NCBI GenBank assembly: GCA_036897625.1
Contig: JAYMTA010000017.1
Location: 1-64,000 of the forward strand
From: Pelargonium cotyledonis
Taxonomy: Eukaryota; Streptophyta; Magnoliopsida; Geraniales; Geraniaceae
DNA length: 64,000 nucleotides
Reading direction: 5' to 3'
Shown here: positions 13,559-26,100 of the stretch, in pieces
Position numbering within the stretch: position 1 is the stretch's first letter
How the letters are laid out: every line of letters starts with the position of its first letter
The notes under the pieces: model-generated
Databases searched by the model: none
What the model was told of the DNA's origin: nothing
What the model saw: the letters and a program-made list of their open reading frames with translations, nothing else
Program-made: the position numbers and the translations under genes

Positions 13559-15520
13559 GTTAGGTTACTATAGAGCAGCAGCTCCATTACAACAATTTCT
13601 TTGTTGGAATAGGTATATATGAAAATACAATGATTGTAAATCTTCAAAATCAAGGATTTCTTTTAGTAGAATAAACCTGCTTTTCTGATTCTCTATAAAC
13701 AAGTAAACGAGCCTTTATACCCTTTTTATACAAGGATCCCCATTATCCCGAATTAATCCTGTCTGAGCTTTTTAGTTTACATATTTTTCTACTTACGAGG
13801 AAGGTTGCATGTTCCTAAAGCACTCTTGTAAAGGGAACGCTAATAAACTAGTTTTAGTACATACCCAAATTCCTCAGTATTAATTGAGTATTAGTTGAAA
13901 AGCTGGTTGCTTAACATTTTTTATTCTGAGTATTTTAAATCCTATTATTGATGTCTGGAATCAGATACCCACTCACTAGTTTTTATAAAACCTGTAAGCT
14001 TCTCCAAGAATTTTCTTTTCTTATGCAAGGCCCTTGCTTATTACCTAGAGAACCCCCTCCCTTTTGACTAATTTGGTTGAATTACTTTAGGATATTAGAG
14101 TAAAATTCTCTTGTTTAAGTGGGGTTAATTGGTTTAGAAATATGTCTTCTTTGAACAGATTAAAAGAGCAAAACTAGAGACCCCGGTTGACCAGGTATAA
14201 CTGAAACTGAAATTTTAATTTTTAAGATAAAATAATGTATTCTTATTAAAAAAAACTATGTAAAAGTTTACAATTAAGTACTAAAAGGGAGACTCTTCCC
14301 TGGATTTGTTAGTAAAAGGAAGAAAACTCCTGCTAGGAAGGATTAGACCAAGGGTTTCCGCTGACTTGTAAATATTGCAAGGCTTCTTCATGAATCAGAA
14401 GTAGATCCTGGAATAATTAAGAATTTGTATTAGAAAGATCCTAGGAAACAAAGACCTAAAATTAATAAAGCAACTCTAGTAGAAACTGCCTATCAGGAAG
14501 ACAAAGTATAGGGATTCTAGGGGCTCCTATGGGTGCTATCACAAGGTTTATCGTATAAAGACTAAGGATAGTAAAGAGTCAAAGATAAAATAAGTTCATG
14601 ATTGAGATCCGATGCTTTTATTCAAAACAGCTCGTTATGTCGGTTTGTTCTACTCCGACTTTTTACTAAACTACCTGTCAACTCAAGAAATATCTACTGC
14701 AGAAAATGCATTTATATTGTTCATATTGCTTTGGAATAACTAGAAGTATATAAGAAATGAATAGCATTTATTGCTCGCACTTAATAGGAAAGATTTATCT
14801 AAAGATAATTTACTTTCTAAATTGAATCCCGAATTCTATCTAGGGTATTCAGTCTTAGCACAAAAAGTGATAACTCTCTTTTAATTACTTCATTCAGATG
14901 AAAAGTAGATCTTAGACTTTGAATTCATTTGGTACTCCAGTACCGCCCACCCAATAAGGCTAGTTGTGAGCTACACCTAACTTATGTACTGTATAGTATA
15001 ATCTGGAATGAAACACACACGTAAATAAGGCTCCTAAATTATTTATAGCATATTAAGCATACGCTCCTAGAGCTAGCTCTTATAAGTATTCCATACGTAA
15101 AAAAGTATACTTATTAAAGTCAAGGAATCCTCTATTTCGTAAAAAAAAATTTACAGGTATAGTCGAACTGAATTAAATAAAGAAGACTCGAGCCCTGATA
15201 TTTGGAATTTACTAGTCAAGGGTGAAGTATATTGGGTTCAAATCACGAATTCTCACTAAACTCAGATTTTTTTTGCTTTTTTTTTAATCAAAAGGCAGTA
15301 TTCCTACTTTAAATATATTATAAAGTTATGGACTAATACCGATTTACCGAACCTCTAACTTCTATTACTTGTACGAGTCGTACTCAAGAAGTTTCCTCGT
15401 GGTTTTACCAAATCCTACAACCGGATATAAAGACGAAAACCTATCTCACATTTTATTTAGATTTGATTATCTATGTAAGAATCAGGCCCTAAGTTGCTAC
15501 TCAACCACCTAAGATCCTTC

Positions 15521-15549
15521 TCTTTCTTTTTTAGTATAAAAAAGAAAGA
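15521..15549. other. Perfect 12-bp A/T-rich hairpin
   Basis: TCTTTCTTTTTT (15521-15532), five-base loop AGTAT, then AAAAAAGAAAGA (15538-15549). Perfect complementarity with polypyrimidine on one arm. Mostly A-T, so of moderate stability. No adjacent gene. Confidence 0.75.
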
Positions 15550-17075
15550 TAGGGACTCCTTTTGATCTATTCGCGAACTCAGGAGTAGGAGAATGTCTTA
15601 CAGAATGTAACCAAGCCAATAAGAGTCTAATATGGAGACCTACACATTCTTAGTAGAGAAGCATGTGGCATTCACCTCAGGCCAAGGCAAAGAAAAGCTC
15701 GACTTTACCTATTATTCACTAGACGTAAAGAGTATTTATAGAAAATTTATATAATAAAAATATCAAAATTACTTCCTCAAAGACTAGGCAAGGTGTTGTA
15801 GAGAACTCCTTTTTACTGATGACTATAAAGAACTTGATTTGGTTGTACTAAGTTAGTTACGGATACTGGTCCACCAAGAAGATTCAATAATTTACTTGAC
15901 TATTAAAGTTTCAACATAGCAAAATTCTACTCTTTTGTTGTATTTAAGGCGTACAGCTTCGATAGATTCTATTTCAAAACAAAACCCCTAAGGAGTCCTT
16001 GTCGGTAAGGACACTGTATGCGCGGGTGATTCCAACCTAGAGCTTCCTCAAGCAAATGGAAAGCGCAGAGTAACAATCAACTTTATAATATGAATCGCCT
16101 ACTCCGCAATAAGTTTCCTTTCTTGACCAATAAGTTTATACTTGATAAACAATATTTGTTAAAGGGAACCTTTGACTCACTCTGCTCAGGACTACCTTGA
16201 AATGAAAGATATAGAGTATGCGCCGAAGACCCATCAGCTATATCTTGTTTCGAAACCTAAAAATGGAGTCTCTTGAATACTAAGTTAAGTGTTAGCTCTC
16301 CTTTTATAACAACCCAACAAGCCAACAAGGAAAGACTTCTTAGAAATTGAAATATGACCATTATTTAAATACAGGTACGAACGAAGTGAAGAGTCTAAGT
16401 GTCCTCTGGTTTTTTAATATGTGTTTCTCCAGAATAGTACGTATAAGACATTTGACCTGCTTACTCAAAAAAGTTCTAGAAGGAAGGCCACACCTATAAT
16501 TTTTACGCCGCTCTTATGTTATAGGATCTCGGAACCCATGACTTGTAACTCCTCTAAGAAAGAAAGTCTTATTCCCGCTCAGTTTTTGTGGGGCTTTTAT
16601 AAACTCACGAGCACAGGTTAGAGTCGAGGCATACAAAGTACAATCTAAATTAATATGGTCCAAAAGGCTCCAACACGGGATACGGTAAAAGAATAAAATT
16701 CTAGTATTTTTTAGTATGATAACTTTGTCTAAACAAATGACCTCACTTTATCCGGTAGATAACATGGCATACTTCTTTAGAGTCTGACTCTACTTTTTTT
16801 ATCTTTTAGTATACCCTAAACTAAGTAGTTTAAGTTATAGGGGAGTCACGGTATTAAGAGTTTCAGTGTTTTTTCTAACCTTTAGTAAGATTAAGGAGGA
16901 CCTGTTCTTTTTATAGTATATCCTGTTTACATATCAAATACTATTAATTTCTAGAGAGTATACTGTAAAAGATTTCTTATGCGAAGGGCTCTAAAAAGGG
17001 ATTCCTTAAGGTAACTAAGTCAATTGTATGACTCTTTAGTGAGCTATAGTAGGACTCCTTCCTTAGGTCGCTAAC

Positions 17076-17102
17076 GTAGGGTTCAAGTCCTGTCAGTCCC
17101 GA
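17076..17102 (+). pseudogene. 3' end of a tRNA-Asp-like gene
   Basis: GTAGGGTTCAAGTCCTGTCA followed by GTCCCG resembles the T arm and 3' acceptor of plant tRNA-Asp (GCGGGTTCGAGCCCCGTCAG then TCCCG). No matching 5' half lies at the correct distance upstream. Confidence 0.4.
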
Positions 17103-20100
17103 GATACCTCTGCCAGTTCTACTATTACAGGAAATCGTATATTAAAAGGTATTCACTTAGAAAAAAAGGGCAATCCAGACTTTAAATGACAACTCAAGAG
17201 ATATAAGAAATTAGACGGACCTTATCCCGGGAATCTACCCCTTTGTAATAAGTGCCCCAGGAACATAGCAATGTTAAACTTCTCAATACTCGGAATTTAG
17301 GAATAAAATAAAGTTTAAGAATCGGCACATTACACGCTATTTTGAAACTTCATACGAGCTTTCTTAGTTGTCAGTAAACTAAAGTTTGTTTGGCATTTTC
17401 TCAAATATCTGGATTCTGCTTAGCTACAGAAACTAAGAGTACACTCTCTATACTACAAGACCCTCCGCGTACCGCTCAAAGCCAGCTTAGGGGCCCCTTT
17501 AGATAAATTCTAGTAATTCTTTGCCTAAGCAAAGGCTTTTAAATTATAAATAACAACCCAACTTGAACCGTAGGCTTTTGTCCTAAACGTCAAGTAACTC
17601 CCTCTTTTAGAATACCAGAGTTCCGCTCCTTACTAAAATGGAGCTTCCCGACTTCCCTGAGACTAGTCTACCAGCTTGAATTCCGGTTAGAGCAAGTTAT
17701 ATATAAGGATAAAGTTTTATACTATATGAGGGGCCCAATTATATAGTTTTTTGAAGTCCAAGAAAGTCTAAAAAAAGGAGGAGCTAAACTAACACGATAA
17801 CCAATAACAGTCTAGGTTACAGTCCACAAAACTTCCTTTACACCAATCTTTCAGTTTATTGGGGTTGTATATTGATGAAGAAAAACTATTTAAAATGCTA
17901 ATTGTCATCAAAATAACTTAAATAGAAATCCTTTTTATCTCGAACTCGACTAAAGAAAGAAAGATAGAATCTGTTACACTTTTAGGATCTTATTTGTTTA
18001 AAGACGTTTGCTAGAGTAATTAGAAAACCCCAAAATAACTGCCACTGCCAGAACGACAGGCGTACTTAGCAATGCACGCTCTAACTAAGAACTAGGTATT
18101 AGTATTTATGAAAATCATTGGCCTTGATCTATATCTATAGGACCCTCATAAATTTCCCTCTAAAAGAGCCCGTGCGACGCCTCAGAAACAATCTCCTTAC
18201 GATCGTCTCCATATCTCAAACCCTAAATTCAAATGGAATTCTTTAGTTAATAGTGTAATTTTATGGTTAATAAGAGCTCTAAATTAAAAGAAAAGGAGTA
18301 CAGTAAACGAGTACCCCGTGCTTTGAAGTGTTCTTAAAATAGTTATAGAGTCCTAATTTTGAGTAGCCGACACGTTTGAAGAGAGGAAAATCTTTGTACC
18401 TTTCAAAATTATATCTTTATTTACGAATATTTATAAAGCGAAAGAGATTTGTAATAAGCTTAAAAAGTTAACCAAAATCTTTTGTAAATTACCTTCTTAA
18501 GAATTTGACTTTAGTTGACCCGTATAACCTATCACCCAGAATTTCCTAATAAGAATAGCTAAATTAGAATATTCAAGTTTCTAGCTAAACGGATTCTTGT
18601 AACCAAATATGAACTAAAAAGCTCATGTCCAACACCCCTCCACTTGAGTACTCTTTATGTTTTTTTATAGGTTTGATGTTCTTAATTTTAGGAAGCATTA
18701 ACCCTTTAGAGGTAAGATCTCGTATTCGTGGGAAACTCCTTCATATTCAGAATACTAGCTAGCTTGCTTATGACAAGTAAAGCCTTGGTATGTACCTTAC
18801 TCCATAAGACTAGCTTTTTATTCATTTATTCAGATCTGCTGGATAGAATCAGAAGGATTCCAAATAATAAAGACAACTCTAAAAAAATCTTAATATCTTA
18901 CTGTCCTGATATAAAGGAGACCCCTATTCCTATAAATTTATAAATATTCTCTCTTACTTTTGTATAACGAATTCCATCGAGATTGTAATTGTAGACCTCA
19001 AAAACCCTTTCGAGTTCCCTTACCCGCGAGCTTTCCTTACGAGTTCATATTAATATATTTTCTGGTTTACTTATGTAAGACTGACACTCTAAATTTTTGA
19101 GTCAGATGTAAAAAAAAAAATTATAAATATAAGGACTAAAAATATGCCATTAACGAAGTTTGAACAAAGACTTTTGAGTTTTCAACTAGAGCTATTAATA
19201 CGAGTTAGTTATATTTTTAGTATGCTTGAACTACTCGGGTGCCTACTATTAGATTCTATTTCTTGGGTGAGGTATTACGCATTTTTTCTGTTATGCAACT
19301 GCTGATTCTAAAAAGTAAGGAAACCCTATAAGATAAAACTATTGACATTTTTTGCTTACCACCTTTGAATCTTAAATTAAAAAGCTGAGTTCAATCTGAT
19401 TTTGTATCAAACAACGCTCTTCTGGGAGACAGACTTAATACAAGTTTAGATATCAAAAAGTCGTCTTATTTATAGCAAAAGTGAGTACAGGTGCTAAAGT
19501 ACTCTTTGAACAAGACAAGCATTAAAAAATTTTTGAGGAGTGTTGGGTCGTACTAACTACGCCTTTATAGAGCTCTTTTCTTTTCTACTGCACAACTTTG
19601 CTTGGAGGAAATTGGATTTGAACCCATTTTAGTACTATAAGGGAATTACTAAAAAAAAAGGGCCCGTTAAAGCGGTACCATCCAAAACTAAAAGACAACA
19701 CGAGACTTTTTCCTAACAACAAGGTAGGGGCACCCCCGGTTTCTTATTCCAGGGTTCCTGTCAAGAGTAGTACCTCCCTTTTTCGGATTCCTACTCTAGT
19801 AGCAAGCAGTTAGGCGAAATAATGTGATAGATTTGTGTGTTTAAATAGAAATCTCTACCCCTATAAAGAATTGTTTACTTAACTATAGGTATTACCTCCT
19901 TATTATAAAGCCTAAACCCTTGAAATATCCGAGAATTAGTACTCGACTCTTCTGAAGAACCCTTCAAACTTTATTAGTAAACCTGTAAATTCCGGCAAAT
20001 GACACCTTAATACTAAAAAGAAGCTGGAGACACTCTCCTTATTGTACCTTATATTTACTTATTTTCTTTGCTTTAGAGCTTGGTAAAAAAGGGTACCAGG

Positions 20101-21280
20101 CAACTCCCTTAGAAAGACCTTAAGAAAAAAGATAAATATACCAAAAACCTATGAATTTCACATAGATTCAGGAACCTCTTTAACCTCTACTTGCAATTTG
20201 CCTTTAACTGATAAGAAATGTGAGAGCCAAGGGATGCCCAACTCTCAATTCCTGTAGGAACACAAAAACTATTACCATATGCACTGCTGGGTCTTAGATT
20301 TCATTATCTTAGATAAGCCACTTTCTATAAAAAGGTTTCTGTACATAGAGCAGCTTCCACACATCTCAAAATTAAGAATGCTCTTTGGGACATAGTATTT
20401 GCTATTTGCTAGTCTTGAGAATTGAAGCTCGGTATTTTTGAAGGCCACGATCAGCCTCAAACAAATGTTCACTTATAGGATACTTAGTTCTTGCTCGCAA
20501 AGTAAGAATGTATGTAAGATAAGTACAATAAAGCATGAGACTGCACAGCAGAAAAGGGTCCGGTGTTTCCTTGGAGTGTAAGTTTTCTACAGGTTAATTT
20601 TTCCTCTTTTAGCTTGACACATGAGTCTTGGTGGGGTATAAAAGACAATAAAATAAGATAGAGACACACACGGATTAGTATACTACTTTACAAAAAGTCT
20701 TTTATTTAAAAGGGGAATTTTCAGTTAGTTTACTCGATATTTCAGTATAAACTATCGGGACTCCTTTCCGATTTATATCGAGAGGTTTGTGCTGTGTATG
20801 CTTCATTTTCAAGATTTACTGAAGTTTTTCTTAATAAAAAGGTTGAATCTCAGTTTAAGGAAGTATCCCATAATAGATATTCTTTAAGTCTTCAATATAA
20901 GAGAGATAAAAAGGGGGGAGTTAAGCAAATAAGGGGTATAGGGCAATTAAAGACTTTTTCCTTACTCGTTTAAGTATTATTCTTGTACTAAAATAGTCAA
21001 TATAAAGAGTTTGTTGATATAGAGTCAGGTTTGGAAGTCCTTCGTGCAGCAGGAACATAGGTTTTGTCTAATAAGGATTTGATTAGAAACTTATTCTTAG
21101 AGATTTATAATAAAATATAGGATAACTCGATTACTGCTACTCTACTATAATAAATAGGATATCAAAAATAGCTAACGGAATAGTAAAATCTTTAGAATAG
21201 GCTTTGCTAAAGCAACTTTTTAATATCTTATATAGAGTATCGACAGTACAGAGTACTAGGGGCATACTCTTTATTAGCGG

Positions 21281-21352
21281 GGAACCATAGCCAAGTGGTA
21301 AGGCATGAGTCTGCAAAACTCACATACGTCGGTTCAAATCCGACTGGTTCCT
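21281..21352 (+). tRNA. trnC: tRNA-Cys(GCA), bacterial-type (trnC2-like), intact
   Basis: A complete cloverleaf folds from these 72 bases. The acceptor GGAACCA pairs perfectly with TGGTTCC, and the discriminator is T. The D stem is GCC/GGC. The anticodon stem TGAGT/ACTCA is perfect, with loop CTGCAAA (anticodon GCA, Cys). The T stem GTCGG/CCGAC is perfect, with loop TTCAAAT. No CCA is encoded, as expected for an organelle tRNA. The sequence is unlike the native plant mitochondrial and plastid tRNA-Cys as I remember them. It resembles bacterial tRNA-Cys (GCCAAGTGGTAAGGC D arm), matching the horizontally acquired trnC2-GCA described from sugar beet and other angiosperms. It is the only fully paired tRNA I found in the window, which suggests it is the functional Cys tRNA here. 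A trnQ-like relic follows 61 bp downstream. Confidence 0.93.
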
Positions 21353-21412
21353 AGTGTATATCTCGTCCGGGAATTCGAAGCCTCTCCTCTTACGTAACTC
21401 TTGACTTTTATT

Positions 21413-21478
21413 GACTGAATTTCGAGTGGTAAAGCACAGGTTCGGAGAATCCGCATGTAAAGGTTCAAGTCCTACTAC
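21413..21478 (+). pseudogene. tRNA-Gln-like relic, sister of the 34.3-kb copy
   Basis: GAGTGGTAAAGCAC, then GCATGTAAAGGTTCAAGTCC, follow the tRNA-Gln pattern. The anticodon segment TTCGGAGAAT is nearly that of the relic at 34325-34394 (TTCAGAGAGT read on its strand). The acceptor and T stems do not close. It lies 61 bp after intact trnC. If the loop were used it would present GGA, but position 33 is C rather than the required U, so a working tRNA is unlikely. Confidence 0.45.
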
Positions 21479-23107
21479 ACTCTGTTTAAAAGGGGTACTT
21501 CTACCCGCAGTTTTATTAGTTTTCATTGCCCCTTGCTGCTTTGTTTCTAAAGAAAGAGTTACTTTTTAGTAGTTTATATAGGTTCAAGACCTGCTTTGGA
21601 TAAAGATCAAATAAGAAGCTTTACAAAGTCTATGTATCTCTAAAACTAAAGCATGTCGGAATTAATTGACATATTGAACTAACTATAAGATAATCAATTA
21701 TTGTTGATTGCTTCACCAGATCCTTAGTTTGATAGTTTTTATTAGGGACAAGAATCTGATAAGTTGCTTGTTATAGAAAAATAGATACTTTGATTTACTT
21801 AGGTCGTGAGCTTTTAGTCAACGAAAAGAATCTAACTTATTTTCCGAGGCTTATAAATATGAATGAATTTCAAAGTCTTTTATTTAAGGTTAATGGCAAG
21901 CTATACTACATACCTTCTCTAAAGGAGGACGCGCGATTAAAATGGAATTTCGGATTAATAGGAATTGTGCGATATAAACAGGACTTGAACCCGTGATATT
22001 TTTACACGGATTGTTTGTTCTACCTTGGATTTGTTATCAATTAGCGCCCTCATTCATCCAGCATACGTTCTTCTACTGGTTATTTCTATTAAAGTTATTT
22101 AGAACTCCTACTTATATTACCCTTTATAAGCAAAATCTATATCGATTTAAAGTACTCCTCTTGTGTAGGGGAATACTCCTACTCAACAAGGGAACAAGGC
22201 AATCTCAAACTATACTGATGAAGGAGGCTTTGCATATAAATATTCCAAATTCCTATACTACTAAATCGTTGCTTTTATACTGAACCCAGTTTTATTAAAG
22301 AACAAAAAACTAAATATCTTCCATTCCCTTTATTCTGGTGCAAAAGGTCTAACTTAGCTAGAAGGGGTTCCCCTCGGTAAGGACTTTTACTGAATTTAGT
22401 AAATAAAAAATTAAGAAGTAAAATGAGCGCGGTTACATAGGCTTGCGTATTTAGGCAAAGCCCTTTACAATAGAATTTGTATCTAATATACAAAAAGGGG
22501 TTAAATCTTTTTATATAAGTATTCTTGTCGGATCAAGGAAGTGCTATTAACTTGAGTATAGTACGAGTCTCGAGAGTTTTCTATTTTCGGTGGATTCAGT
22601 TACCCTATATTCTCAAATCAGGATTGGGGAAATTCTTTAAGTAGTCATAAATAGCTTAAAGAGAGTTTAGTAAAAACAACTTTTAAGTGCTGTATTTGGG
22701 TTATTAGGATAGGGTTACCAAGACAAAAGAACCCCCCTGAAGTAGAAATCTTTGGTTCATCAAGTTAAAAAAATAAGGGAGTGGAAAAATCACTTATATG
22801 AGGTAATTAGGCAAGACTCTAGTGGAATCCTAAATAAGTAAGACGGTTAATAAGAGTCTATTAGTTGTCTGATTTTTCAAATTAGAACAGGTAAAGAATT
22901 CCCCAAGTTTCGTTAGTTCAAGTGTCCTATAAGTTCCGGGTGAGCTAAAATTCTTTTGAAGCGCAGAGAAATTACTTATATAATATATAAATTTGAAATA
23001 AAACCCTTCAAAGTACTCTCTAAGCTGTTTGGTAGGCGGTTTCTAGGGTGAAATAGGGCATTTGGTAGGTGCCCTTTGTCTTACAGGGAATCTAGCTACC
23101 TTCTTTC

Positions 23108-23162
23108 TTTGGTAGAACGTGAGTGCTTTTGGTCAGATGACGTAGGTTCGAATCCCTTTTTA
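23108..23162 (+). pseudogene. tRNA-like relic
   Basis: TTGGTAGAACGTGAGTGCTT and GACGTAGGTTCGAATCCC lie at tRNA spacing, but no stem other than part of the D arm pairs. Identity unknown. Confidence 0.3.
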
Positions 23163-26100
23163 GAGATACTTTCCTAGTAAGAAATCGATTCCAGTTTATA
23201 TGTTTCTATAATAGTCAAAGTCACTTCTTAGCAGCACAAGAATTGTCTCTGATTCTACGCAGCTTCTTTCTCAATAGGAGTTTTCGGCATTCCTATTGAA
23301 AAGGCATCCCTTCAGGCAATCTTAAAAGTGGTCAGTTTCTTTCCTTTTCCCCGAATAATTACTATTAGTCCCGAAACAGAGGAAAACGGGTTGGCTACCT
23401 TAGATTCCTTAGTTTCTTCCTATTCTTGTTCTTTTCAAACGCTGTTGATATGGGTTAAAAGAAGTCCCTTCATCTGCTGTTATTGTAGATTGTTGACAAC
23501 CTTGGGTAAGGGGCATATACCATTTACCGCCTTTTAGGGTTTTTATCAGTAACAGTTGGTACAAGGTTCCAGTTCAGTAAATAAAGTCAAAGGGATAGGA
23601 AACCTCTAAAGCTATAGGAAGTTTCCTGTTATTTGCTTTTTCATATTCTAATTTATTAAGGTTTTTACAGAGTTGTTATAAACTAAGCAAGCCTGGAGCA
23701 AGTCAAGAAACTTATCAAAATGAAAGTGAAAGAAAGTCTGAAAAGGTTTCTTTTAAAGATTTCGGTATAGTATGCAAAAAGAACTCTATCAATTTCTTAA
23801 AGAGATTTCCTTATTGTAAATTGAATTCGTACTCCGTTTTTAGGAGGTAAGTTGAGGTATTCCTTAATTTAGTTTCTTTTTGGAAAAGTGTCAAAATAGT
23901 AGGACTTTCACAGTTATAGCCATCCGACATTAAAAAAGGGGGTACCCCAAAAAGAGACCTACTTCAAAGAGAGTACAGAGTACTAACTTGAATACCGCGG
24001 ATTCATCTCTATCCTCTTTAACTGAAGAAGTTTGGTAACTAAAATCCTAAAACGTAGGGACTCTCCTTTCTTATTAGTACTTTATGGAGTAGTACCCTAT
24101 TTAGATTCTTTGTTCGAAGTTACATAAATTTTTACTACAGAAAAAGGAAGTCAATAATTTTCTATATGAGGTTAATCTCATTTGGTTTTATAATACTTTT
24201 AACTTATCAGTTTTGAAAAGAAGAGTTAAGGGATCGCGTCTGAATTAAAGTTCTAGGAATCACAAAGAGTAGGGGCTGTACCTTTAATTACTAGTTAGTT
24301 TTAGCAGAAAGAGTCTAATATAAGAGTAAAGTTTTTAGATATCTCCCTATTTTAAGCATCTTGATATCTATGGCTATATCCTTTTTCACTAAACTATGTT
24401 TGGCCAAACCTAATGCCTAATGAGAGATCGCGCAATTTTTACAAAGTCAAGATAACCTGAGGATCCAATAGATCAGAAAGCCTTAAGCAAATTGCATTTC
24501 ATTAATCTAAGACCCAAGTGCTCCATTCTAAGTTTTAAACTCGTGACATTCTTTTTAATGTTTTTCTGCCTTGTATATCTATTAGATCTTGTGTTTAATA
24601 CAAACTCGATTAGGCTAATTTGGGTATCTATAAGATTTCAAATTACGCAATAAGTAAGACTCCTAGTAATAAAGCTCAACAATGCCTACAGCAATTTCCG
24701 AAATTATTATCAAGGCTACACAGTAGTATATCCCTTGTATAAAAGCTTCTTACAATCTGGAGAACTTTCCTGTTTTAATTACTCTAATTTGCCCTTGCTT
24801 TTCCTTTTTCTATAAAGTTTTCATTAGGTAAGTTAAGTTTTTGCTATAGTTTTATAAACAACAAATTAGAACATATCCGAGGTACTCTACTTCTAATTTG
24901 TAGGATAGTGGTTTTTTTATATTCATAATATTCTAGAAATATATCCCGAAAGAAATATCTTAGTAACAGAAGGAGCGAGCACACTTATTGAATAAGAGCA
25001 AAGGAACAGCAAGGCAACCCCGATATTAAAAAGTGCTTAAAGGACCTCTTGTGCTTTGTTAAATTCTTAAAAGCTATGTGTGTCATCAGCACAGAAAAGT
25101 AACTATTTTCTTAAATATTTTCTTAGTGGTTTTTATAGGGGAACAGTCCTTGGCATTTAGTAAATTCAGGAAAAACTTTTTCATCTGTATCTTTGATTCA
25201 AATAGCTTACTTATGTTACTAAACAAAATCTATTTGTAACAATTCTCTCTTATAAAGAAAGTTCTACACACATCCCAGAGGAGGAGTAACGTAACACAGC
25301 CAACGGGGAAGAAAAAAGTTTTTAAGGTATCCCTTATTTCTTGTTTATTATTTTGCATTGAACCTGAGTCAATAAGTAGGTAGTTAATAAAAACCCAATC
25401 AAAACTGCTATACCAACCGTAGAGCATCCTAAATTAATTGAGCATAACATTAATAATTTCCAAATCTTTATATTAGTTCTTTATACTGAGTATCGAAGTC
25501 GATTAAACCCCTATTTGTTAAGACGATTGGAACCCATACCTGCTCCTGTTTATTAAAGTAAATTAAGTCCTTGTAGTTCCCCTTAGTAGGATGGGCTTAT
25601 CAGTCCGGGAAGTTCTCCTTTTGTTTATAAAGTTTTATTATTAGATTTTCTCAGTGTTCCTTGAGTTTAAGAATAAGAGAGTATTTCCAGCGGGATCTTT
25701 TATAGTAAAAGTGATTGTTTTCAAATAAGCAAAGTTATGAAAACGAAAAGGGGCAATTTAGAGTCTACCAAACCCTGTCCCCATTATAATTACCTTATAC
25801 AGACTACAAAAACCGCAGTAAAATAGGTAAATTCAGAGCTCCTAGGCTTCTTTTTGTCTATTAAACGTACTCTAATCACGTAGTTTTTTGTTTGGTATAT
25901 AATTTGAAGATCAAGGCATGTCCTTATATGTTAAGATATCCAAATTTCTAGATAGTTGGTGAGACTCGCTTTTTAATTTGTTGCATTTTCCTTTTAGTCT
26001 AAAACCCCCTCGGTGATGGATAGTGGAGTCATTCCTTATTTAGTTTAACTGGGTCTAAGTCTAAACAAAGGTCAAGAAATCTGATAGTACCATATCAAAC

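Larger units (their letters stand above)
7479..21280. other. Non-coding stretch with tRNA fragments
   Basis: Besides the tRNA relics, hairpin and C+T-rich patch listed separately, I see only AT-rich DNA with scattered palindromes such as AGGGGCCCCT at 17489-17498 and AGGGCCCT at 9245-9252. Isolated T-arm-like boxes occur at about 9752, 12002, 15235 and 19617 without the rest of a tRNA. No protein gene is recognised. Confidence 0.6.
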
